Shown here piece by piece: positions 27,128-33,877 of a stretch of 64,000 nt of DNA. The notes under the pieces were generated by a model, which saw only the letters and a program-made list of their open reading frames with translations, was not told where the DNA came from and made no database searches. Each line of letters begins with the position of its first letter. Within the stretch, counting starts at the first letter, position 1. The translations under genes and the position numbers were made by a program. The stretch is from Lysobacter sp. S4-A87. GTDB lineage: Bacteria > Pseudomonadota > Gammaproteobacteria > Xanthomonadales > Xanthomonadaceae. Location of the stretch: positions 1-64,000 of the forward strand of contig NZ_CP093341.1 of NCBI RefSeq assembly GCF_022637455.1, written 5' to 3'.

Positions 27128-28366
27128 TCAATACAGGATGCGCACCCGCAGCGTTCCCGGAATGCGTGCCAGCTCGTCGCGGACCAGCGCCGCCTGGGCC
27201 TGCGTCGCGGTGACATCGATCACCACGTAGCCGACCTTGGGATGCGTGCGCAGGAACTGGCCGTCGATGTTGACGCCCAGCCGCGAGAACACGTCGTTGA
27301 CCTGCGACAGCACGCCCGGCACGTTGCGGTGGATATGCAGCAGTCGCAGGCTGCCGGTGTGTTCGGGCAGGGTCACTTCCGGGAAATTGACCGCCGACAG
27401 GGTCGAACCGTTGTCGCTGTAGCGGATCAGCTTGGCCGCCACTTCCAGGCCGATGTTGTCCTGGGCTTCGAGCGTGCTGCCGCCGATGTGCGGGGTCAGG
27501 ATGACGTTGTCGAGGCCGACCAGCGGCGACACGAACGCATCGGCATTGCCCTGCGGCTCGACCGGAAACACGTCGACCGCGGCGCCGCCGACCTTGCCCG
27601 AGGCCAGGCCCGCGGCAAGCGCATCGATGTCGACCACGGTGCCGCGCGAGGCGTTGATCAGGTGCGCGCCCTTCTTCATGCGCTCGACCTGCGCGGCGCC
27701 GAACATGCCCTGCGTCGCGGCTGTCTCCGGCACGTGCAGGGTGACGATGTCGCTGCGCGCCAGCAGATCGTCGAGGCCGGCCGCGGCACGGGCATTGCCC
27801 AGCGACAGCTTGGTTTCGATGTCGTGGAAGATCACCTGCATGCCCAGTGCTTCGGCGATCACGCCGACCTGGGTGCCGATGTGGCCGTAACCGACGATGC
27901 CCAGGGTCTTGCCGCGCACCTCGTGGCTGCCGGCGGCCGACTTCGACCAGCCGCCGCGGTGGCATTGCGCGTTCTTCTGCGGGATGCCGCGCATCAGCAT
28001 GATCGCCTCGGCCACGACCAGCTCGGCGACGCTGCGGGTATTGGAGTAGGGCGCATTGAAGACCGGGATGCCGGCCAGTTCGGCGCTGTCGAGGTCGACC
28101 TGGTTGGTGCCGATGCAGAAGCAGCCGATCGCGATCAGGCGGCGTGCGTGCGAAAGCACGTCGGCGTCCAGGTGCGTGCGCGAGCGGATGCCGATGATGT
28201 GCGCGGCGGCGATTTCCTGGCGCAGCAGTTCCGGCGGCAGCGATTTGTCGTACGTCTGGATCTGCGAGTAGCCGGCGTTGCGGAAACTCTCCACCGCGGT
28301 CGGGGAGACCCCTTCCAGCAGCAGCACACGGATGTCGGACTTCGGGTACGAGGTCTGCAGGCTCAC
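27128..28366 (-). CDS. serA: D-3-phosphoglycerate dehydrogenase
   Basis: 412 residues. The NAD-binding motif is GIVGYGHIGTQVGVIAEALG, the catalytic Arg lies in INASRGTVVDIDAL, and the Glu/His relay is in VEPQG and NVILTPHIGGST. A C-terminal ACT domain (LLHIHRNVPGVLSQVNDVFSRLGVNI) gives serine feedback as in E. coli SerA; length matches (410). It catalyses the first step of serine synthesis and in E. coli also reduces 2-oxoglutarate to D-2-hydroxyglutarate. It is divergent, across 154 bp, from a D-2-hydroxyglutarate dehydrogenase-like gene, which fits that side reaction. Confidence 0.96.
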   Translation of the reverse strand: MSLQTSYPKSDIRVLLLEGVSPTAVESFRNAGYSQIQTYDKSLPPELLRQEIAAAHIIGIRSRTHLDADVLSHARRLIAIGCFCIGTNQVDLDSAELAGIPVFNAPYSNTRSVAELVVAEAIMLMRGIPQKNAQCHRGGWSKSAAGSHEVRGKTLGIVGYGHIGTQVGVIAEALGMQVIFHDIETKLSLGNARAAAGLDDLLARSDIVTLHVPETAATQGMFGAAQVERMKKGAHLINASRGTVVDIDALAAGLASGKVGGAAVDVFPVEPQGNADAFVSPLVGLDNVILTPHIGGSTLEAQDNIGLEVAAKLIRYSDNGSTLSAVNFPEVTLPEHTGSLRLLHIHRNVPGVLSQVNDVFSRLGVNIDGQFLRTHPKVGYVVIDVTATQAQAALVRDELARIPGTLRVRILY

Positions 28367-28520
28367 GACGGGTCGGGGTGTGGTGTGGGCGTTTGACTAT
28401 GTCAGAAATCGCCCCTGTTTGCTGCGCTGCATCACTGGCGCCGGAATGCCGCTGCTGGCACGCTACCAGCTCCTCCCCGGCACGCAGGGGAGGCGCACAC
28501 TTCAACCGACTGGCCCCCTG

Positions 28521-29921
28521 ATGACCGACTCGCTGATGACCGCCTCGCTAAAGCGCCTCGCCACCCGGGCCCCCGGCCTGCGCCTGAGCACCGAGCCGGG
28601 TGACCTGGAGCACTACGGTCGCGACTGGACCCGGCGCTGGACCCCGGCGCCGCTGGCGGTGGCGTTGCCGTCGTCGGTCGAAGAGGTGCAGATGATCCTG
28701 CTGTGGGCCAACGAGGAGCGCATTGCGGTGGTGCCTTCCGGCGGTCGCACCGGTCTGTCGGGCGGCGCGGTCGCGGCCAATGGCGAGCTGGTGCTGAGCC
28801 TGGAACGGATGAACCGCGTGCTCGACTTCAATGCCGTCGACCGCACCCTGACCGTGCAGGCCGGCATTCCCCTGGAGGCCGTGCACAACGCCGCCCGCGA
28901 ACACGGCCTGGCCTACCCGGTGGACTTCGGCGCGCGCGGTTCGTGCTCGATCGGCGGCAACGTCGCCACCAACGCCGGCGGCATCCGCGTGATCCGTTAC
29001 GGCAACACCCGCGAATGGATCGCCGGGCTGGCCGTGGTGACGGGCAAGGGCGACCTGCTCGAGCTCAATCGCGCGCTGATCAAGAACTCGAGCGGCTACG
29101 ACCTGCGCCAGTTGATGATCGGCTCGGAAGGAACGCTCGGCATCGTCGTCGAGGCGACCTTGCGATTGACCGATCCGCCGCCGCCGACGAACGTCATGCT
29201 GCTGGCGTTGCCGTCGTTCGAAATGCTGATGAAGGTGTTCGCTGCATTCCGCGAACGGCTGGCACTGGAGGCGTTCGAATTCTTCACCGATCGCGCGCTG
29301 CACCACGTGCTCGCGCATGGCGGGCAGAAGCCGTTCGACGAAGTGCATCCGTTCTACGTGATCACCGAGTTCGCCGTCGGCGACGAGCAGCGCGAGGCGG
29401 CGGCCATGGCCGCATTCGAGTACTGCCTGGAACAGGGGCTGGTCAGCGATGGCGTGATCAGCCAGAGCGACGCCCAGGCGACGCAGTTGTGGCGCCTGCG
29501 CGAGGGCATTACCGAAAGCCTGGCGCGCTGGCGGCCGTACAAGAACGACGTCTCCGTGCGGATCTCGGCGATGCCCGATTTCCTCGCCCAGACACAGGCG
29601 TTGCTGGGGCGTGAGTACCCGCAGTTCGATGTGGTCTGGTTCGGCCATATCGGCGACGGCAACCTGCACATCAACGTGCTCAAGCCCGAGGGCATGGCAG
29701 ACGATGAGTTCGTCGGCCATTGCGAGCAGGTCACCAAGCTGCTGGCGCAATCGCTGGAGCGCCATGGCGGCAGCATCTCCGCCGAGCACGGCATCGGCCT
29801 GGTCAAGAAGCCCTACCTGCTGGGCACGCGCAGCGAAGCCGAAGTGGAGGTCATGCGCGGTATTCGCAGGGTGCTGGACCCCAACGGTGTGCTCAATCCG
29901 GGCAAGTTGTTCGACCCATGA
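28521..29921 (+). CDS. FAD-linked oxidase, likely D-2-hydroxyglutarate dehydrogenase (GlcD/D2HGDH family)
   Basis: 466 residues of the VAO-type flavoprotein family: FAD motif VVPSGGRTGLSGGAV, then DFGARGSCSIGGNVATNAGGIRVIRYGN split over the pyrophosphate loop, and GSEGTLGIV. The C-terminal domain has the WFGHIGDGNLHINV metal/substrate motif and HGGSISAEHGIG. The family includes glycolate oxidase GlcD, D-lactate dehydrogenase and D2HGDH. The divergent position next to serA favours D2HGDH, which recycles the D-2-hydroxyglutarate made by SerA. ATG 28521 starts just after a GC-rich leader. Confidence 0.85.
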   Translation: MTDSLMTASLKRLATRAPGLRLSTEPGDLEHYGRDWTRRWTPAPLAVALPSSVEEVQMILLWANEERIAVVPSGGRTGLSGGAVAANGELVLSLERMNRVLDFNAVDRTLTVQAGIPLEAVHNAAREHGLAYPVDFGARGSCSIGGNVATNAGGIRVIRYGNTREWIAGLAVVTGKGDLLELNRALIKNSSGYDLRQLMIGSEGTLGIVVEATLRLTDPPPPTNVMLLALPSFEMLMKVFAAFRERLALEAFEFFTDRALHHVLAHGGQKPFDEVHPFYVITEFAVGDEQREAAAMAAFEYCLEQGLVSDGVISQSDAQATQLWRLREGITESLARWRPYKNDVSVRISAMPDFLAQTQALLGREYPQFDVVWFGHIGDGNLHINVLKPEGMADDEFVGHCEQVTKLLAQSLERHGGSISAEHGIGLVKKPYLLGTRSEAEVEVMRGIRRVLDPNGVLNPGKLFDP

Positions 29922-30059
29922 CCGCTGACGGCGGGTCGGCTGCCCGCCGATCGTGAATATCCGTTATCGCGGCGCGAACGGGCTGTGCTTCAAACGGAGT
30001 AACACCCGGTAATCTTTGCCGGTCCCTGATCCGTGATCGCTGATCCCCTGGAGCCGTCG

Positions 30060-30362
30060 ATGAAATCCCCCGCCGTCCTGCTTTCCATTGCGCTGCTCGG
30101 TGCGACGCCGGCCGCGTTTGCCTCCAGCTTTGCTGGCACCTCCGCCGGCGGAAGTTCGGCGTCCAGCGCCAGTTCGGATTCCTCGTCGGGCAACGACAAG
30201 GTGGTGCTGGCCGCACGCGACGACGCCGCCAGCTTCGTCGCCAGCGACGGCGCGATCCGTGGCGCCCAGCTCGAGGCGGCGCTGCGCCATCTGCGCGAGA
30301 ACGTGCCGCAGGCACGCCAGGCCAGCGACATCGAACTGGCAAAGGCCATCCTCGCGCTGTGA
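30060..30362 (+). CDS. DUF2388 secreted small protein
   Basis: 100 residues with a signal peptide (MKSPAVLLSIALLGATPAAFA), a Ser/Gly-rich stretch, then KVVLAARDDAASFVASDGAIRGAQLEAALRHLR and ending ELAKAILAL. This conserved part is what I recall for the DUF2388 family, often found in Pseudomonas as small clustered genes. Function unknown; periplasmic. ATG 30060 has GGAG 7 nt upstream. Its stop overlaps the next start by 4 nt, so the two proteins are likely made together. Confidence 0.75.
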   Translation: MKSPAVLLSIALLGATPAAFASSFAGTSAGGSSASSASSDSSSGNDKVVLAARDDAASFVASDGAIRGAQLEAALRHLRENVPQARQASDIELAKAILAL

Positions 30363-32227
30363 ACGCCGGCTGCGGCCGGGGCCAGCTCGTCCGGAACAAG
30401 TTCGTCCGGATGGCGGCCTGGCCCCTGCTGATGCTGGCGCTGTGGGTCGGGCAGGCCCAGGCCGCGCTGCGGGTGCAGCTCGACGAACGTGACCTTGGCG
30501 CGTCCGACGTCGCCGCCACCCGCCATCTGATCGAGCAGGCGCGCATGCACCTGCCCGATGCCATGCAGGCAGCGCTCGAATCGCCGATCCGGCTGCACTG
30601 GAGCGAAACCCTCGACGCCGGAGTCAGCGGGCACGCGGGTCGCAATGAAATCCTGCTCGACCGCACCGTGCTGACGGCAATGGCAGCGGGCGACGCCGGT
30701 GCGCAGCAACGCGCGCTGGCGACGCTGCTGCACGAGCTCGCGCATCTGTACGACCGCGTCGCGCCCGGCGGATCGATGTCGCGCGATCCGCGCCTGCTCG
30801 ACCTGGCCGGCTGGCAGGTCCGCGCGACTCGTACCGGCACGCGCCTGGCCGGCCGGCGCGAGAACCGCTTCGTCGACCGCAGCCCGGACCGCTACGAGCT
30901 GAGCAAGCCTGTCGAGTTCGTCGCGGTCAACCTCGAGTACTTCCTGCTCGATGGCAGCTATGCCTGCCGTCGTCCCGCGCTGCATCGATACTTCTCGGCG
31001 CGGCTCGGGCCACCGCCGGCGGCGATGGGCGAGGGCGCCGAGCGGTGTGCACGCGACTTCGTCTATGTCGATGCCGGCGACGGCGGAGCGCAGGCGCTGG
31101 CTGCGCTGGATCCGCAGCGCGTCTACGCGGTCGACTATCTCCTGGCCGACAGCAACGACCAGGTGATGAGCCGCTGGGGGCACAGCATGTTGCGACTGGT
31201 GGTGTGCGCTCCCGGGCGCGCACCGGGGCCGGATTGCCGCCTCGACCTGTCGTACCACCTGGTGCTGTCGTTCCGCGCGTTCGTCGGCGACGTCCAGCTG
31301 TCGAGCTGGCGCGGCCTGACCGGCCGCTATCCCTCGCGCCTGTTCGTGCTGCCGCTGACCCAGGTCGTCGACGAATACACCAAGGTCGAGCTGCGCGGCC
31401 TGCGCTCGACGCCGCTGCGGCTTGCGCCTGAGGAGATCGCCGGCCTGCTGGAGCGGGCGGCGCAGCTGCACTGGAGCTACGACGGCCGCTATTACTTCCT
31501 CAGCAACAACTGCGCGGTGGAAACCTACAAGCTGCTGCACGACGGCGTGCCGCGCCTGGCCACGGCCGATCTCGGCAGCATCACGCCGACCGGCGTGCTG
31601 CATCGACTGGAGCGCGCCGGCATTGCCGACCCCGGCGTGTTCGACGATCCGGCCGAAGCATTGCGCCTGGGCTACCGCTTCGAGTCGTTGCGCCCGCACT
31701 TCCAGCAGCTGTTCGAAGTAGCGCGCCTGCAGCTGGAGCTGCCACAGACGCGCGTTGAAGACTGGATGTCGCTCGATCCCGCACAGCGCCGGCCGTGGAT
31801 CGTGCACACCGATCTTCGCAGCGGTGCTGCGTTGCTGTTGCTTGAACAGGCGGCCCAGCGCCGGCAGCGATTGCAGGTGCAGGAAGCGCTGAAGCGCAAG
31901 TACCTTGGCTCGAACGCTCGACCGGCGGAAGTGGCCGTACTGCAGCGCCTGCTGCAGGAGGGCGCCTACCTTGGTCGTCCGGCGCAGTTGCTCGAAGGAA
32001 CCGGTTATGGCCTGCCGCAGGCGCAGGAGCGTGCGGAGCTTGCCATTGAGAGTGAGCAGCGCCGTGCGCAGTTGAGGCAGTTGCGGGTAGACGTGGAAAC
32101 GGGCGCGCGCGAATTGATGGCGCCGACGCAGCGGCAATTGCTCGATGGCATCGCGGCCAACAGCGATCTGCTGGGGCAGCGCCTGCGCGCCCTGCACGCG
32201 GCCGAGGGCGGCATGCGTTTGCCTTGA
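30359..32227 (+). CDS. DUF4105 / Lnb-type N-terminal periplasmic domain protein
   Basis: 622 residues with an N-terminal signal (MAAWPLLMLALWVGQAQA after a short basic head). An early HELAHLYDRV (HExxH) lies in a segment like a zinc-metallopeptidase. The core YAVDYLLADSNDQVMSRWGHSMLRLVV, YPSRLFVLPLTQVVDEY and RYYFLSNNCAVETYKLL contains the His and Cys of the DUF4105/Lnb-N fold, related to the NlpC/P60-like lipoprotein acyltransferase Lnb. The C-terminal ~150 residues are helical and Q/R/L-rich. GTG 30359 is translationally coupled to the DUF2388 gene; ATG 30410 is an alternative. A lipoprotein- or envelope-modifying role is inferred. Confidence 0.75.
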   Translation: MNAGCGRGQLVRNKFVRMAAWPLLMLALWVGQAQAALRVQLDERDLGASDVAATRHLIEQARMHLPDAMQAALESPIRLHWSETLDAGVSGHAGRNEILLDRTVLTAMAAGDAGAQQRALATLLHELAHLYDRVAPGGSMSRDPRLLDLAGWQVRATRTGTRLAGRRENRFVDRSPDRYELSKPVEFVAVNLEYFLLDGSYACRRPALHRYFSARLGPPPAAMGEGAERCARDFVYVDAGDGGAQALAALDPQRVYAVDYLLADSNDQVMSRWGHSMLRLVVCAPGRAPGPDCRLDLSYHLVLSFRAFVGDVQLSSWRGLTGRYPSRLFVLPLTQVVDEYTKVELRGLRSTPLRLAPEEIAGLLERAAQLHWSYDGRYYFLSNNCAVETYKLLHDGVPRLATADLGSITPTGVLHRLERAGIADPGVFDDPAEALRLGYRFESLRPHFQQLFEVARLQLELPQTRVEDWMSLDPAQRRPWIVHTDLRSGAALLLLEQAAQRRQRLQVQEALKRKYLGSNARPAEVAVLQRLLQEGAYLGRPAQLLEGTGYGLPQAQERAELAIESEQRRAQLRQLRVDVETGARELMAPTQRQLLDGIAANSDLLGQRLRALHAAEGGMRLP

Positions 32228-32238
32228 TGCGCTGATGC

Positions 32239-32267
32239 TCCCGGGTGCGCTGCGCTTACCCGGGCTA
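32239..32267 (-). repeat. GTAG-headed REP-like palindrome, copy 5
   Basis: CCCGGGTGCGCTGCG ... TTACCCGGGCTAC, 11 bp after the DUF4105 stop; inverted relative to the next copy. Confidence 0.85.
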
Positions 32268-32276
32268 CCCACCAAA

Positions 32277-32309
32277 CGTAGCCCGGGTAAGGCCAACGGT
32301 CGCACCCGG
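32277..32309 (+). repeat. GTAG-headed REP-like palindrome, copy 6
   Basis: GTAGCCCGGGTAAGG ... CGCACCCGGG. With the following copy it forms a direct tandem of period 59 bp, including the spacer CCGTCACGCCACCCG. Confidence 0.87.
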
Positions 32310-32335
32310 GGCCCGTCACGCCACCCGGAAGAAGC

Positions 32336-32368
32336 GTAGCCCGGGTAAGGCCAACGGCCGCACCCGGG
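32336..32368 (+). repeat. GTAG-headed REP-like palindrome, copy 7
   Basis: Nearly identical to copy 6, and followed by the same CCGTCACGCCACCCG spacer up to the efpL stop. Confidence 0.87.
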
Positions 32369-32385
32369 ACCCGTCACGCCACCCG

Positions 32386-32952
32386 TCAGTCCGCGCGACC
32401 GGCAAATTCGCCCGTGGTGGTGTTGACCAGCACCCGCTCGCCGTTGCCGATGTACTCCGGAACCATGATCTCGATGCCGGTCGACAGCTTGGCCGGCTTC
32501 GGACGCTTGGTCGCGGTGCCGCCCTTGAGTTCCGGCGGCGTCTCGATCACTTCGATCGCCACGCTCTGCGGCAGCTGCAGCGCCACCGGTGCGTCGTCGA
32601 TGATCTGCACGTAGCAGCCGCTGAGGTCGGCCACGATGTAGCCGGCCAGGTCGCCGACGACATCCGCGTCGAGCGTGTACGGCGTGTAGTCCTCGTCGTC
32701 CAGGAACACGAACGCCTCGCCGTCCTTGTACGAAAACGTCGCCTGGCGACGGCTGAGCTCGACTTCCTTCACTTCATCGTCGCCGCCCATGCTGACATCG
32801 AGCTTGGTGCCGCCCGGCACGCTGTACATGGTGAAGCGGAACTTGACGTTGCCGCCGCGACCCTGCGGAGAGCTGCGCTCGATGTCGCGGATCTGGTAGA
32901 CCGCGTTGTTGTACTCGACAACGTTACCCTTCTTTACGTCGTAGGCTTTCAT
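32386..32952 (-). CDS. efpL: Elongation factor P-like protein EfpL (YeiP)
   Basis: 188 residues with KOW/EF-P N-terminal domain ([23 protein letters not shown]), the loop SPQGRGGN where canonical EF-P carries the modified Lys/Arg, and the C-terminal OB folds ending GEFAGRAD, as in E. coli YeiP (YMGRAD). [12 protein letters not shown] and [19 protein letters not shown] are family signatures. EfpL relieves ribosome stalling at proline-rich and other difficult motifs without needing post-translational modification. No canonical efp gene is nearby. The window's autotransporters have long proline runs that could be clients (inference). Confidence 0.92.
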   Translation of the reverse strand: MKAYDVKKGNVVEYNNAVYQIRDIERSSPQGRGGNVKFRFTMYSVPGGTKLDVSMGGDDEVKEVELSRRQATFSYKDGEAFVFLDDEDYTPYTLDADVVGDLAGYIVADLSGCYVQIIDDAPVALQLPQSVAIEVIETPPELKGGTATKRPKPAKLSTGIEIMVPEYIGNGERVLVNTTTGEFAGRAD

Positions 32953-33017
32953 GCTGGACCTTTGCTGTGTCTTTCAGGCGCGGCGGGCCATCCGCCGGGC
33001 GCCGGTGTCTTGGGGAT

Positions 33018-33788
33018 TTACTTCGGCGCCAGGCGCGTTGCACCGTCGAGGCGGATGGTTTCGCCGTTGAGGTAGGTGTTGCGCAGGATGTAGGCCACCA
33101 GGTCGGCGAACTCTTCCGGCTTGCCCAGGCGCGACGGGAACGGAATGGACGCGGCCAGCGACTGCTGCACCGAGTCGGGCATGCCGTCGACCATCGGCGT
33201 CCAGAAGATACCCGGGGCGACGGTCATCACGCGGATGCCGAAGCGCGACAACTCACGCGCCATCGGCAGGGTCATGCCGACCACGCCACCCTTCGATGCC
33301 GAATACGCGGCCTGGCCGATCTGGCCTTCATAGGCAGCCACCGACGCGGTGTTGACGATCACGCCGCGCTCGCCGTCGATGCCGGCTTCGTTGTGCTGCA
33401 TCAGTGCGGCGGCGGCCTTGGCGACGTTGAAGCTGCCGACCAGGTTGACCATCACCGTGCCCTGGAACTGCGCCAGCGGCATCGCGCCTTCCTTGCCCAG
33501 CACGCGACCGGCGCCGAGGATGCCGGCGCAGTTGATGGTGGCGTTGAGGCCGCCGAGGAATTCATTGGCGGTGGCGACATTGGCGGCGACGTCGGCTTCG
33601 CTGGTGACGTCGGTCTTGAAGTAGCGGGCCTTTTCGGCGCCCAGCGCGGACACGGCGGCAGCGCCCTTGTCGTCGTTGACATCGAACAGGGCGACCTTGG
33701 CGCCATGGGCGACCAGGTGCTGGGCGACGGCAAGGCCGAGGCCGGAAACGCCGCCGGTGACGATGGCGCGGACAGTATCGAGTTGCAT
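33018..33788 (-). CDS. SDR-family 3-hydroxyacyl-CoA dehydrogenase (HSD10-like)
   Basis: 256 residues. Rossmann motif TGGVSGLG (residues 12-19), FDVNDDKGAAAV for NAD selection, NCAG, catalytic Ser in NTASVAAYEG and Tyr/Lys in YSASKGG. The sequence pattern (TVMVNLVGSFNVAKAAAALM, FPSRLGKPEEFADLV) is that of short-chain 3-hydroxyacyl-CoA dehydrogenases similar to human HSD17B10, which acts in isoleucine breakdown on 2-methyl-3-hydroxybutyryl-CoA. Its position 3' of the liu genes fits branched-chain amino acid catabolism. Substrate is inferred. Confidence 0.87.
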   Translation of the reverse strand: MQLDTVRAIVTGGVSGLGLAVAQHLVAHGAKVALFDVNDDKGAAAVSALGAEKARYFKTDVTSEADVAANVATANEFLGGLNATINCAGILGAGRVLGKEGAMPLAQFQGTVMVNLVGSFNVAKAAAALMQHNEAGIDGERGVIVNTASVAAYEGQIGQAAYSASKGGVVGMTLPMARELSRFGIRVMTVAPGIFWTPMVDGMPDSVQQSLAASIPFPSRLGKPEEFADLVAYILRNTYLNGETIRLDGATRLAPK

Positions 33789-33877
33789 GGGCTGGTCCAG
33801 GAACGCGGAAAGGCGGGATTTTACCGGACTTGTGGGGGAGGGTGCCCCGAAGGGGAGGGAGAGGGCGCTCCTCGCCG

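Noticed and set aside
29990-32377. 795-codon minus-strand open frame opposite the DUF4105 gene
   Set aside because: It has no recognisable motif, runs through REP elements, and the plus-strand frame has signal peptide, HExxH and the DUF4105 core.
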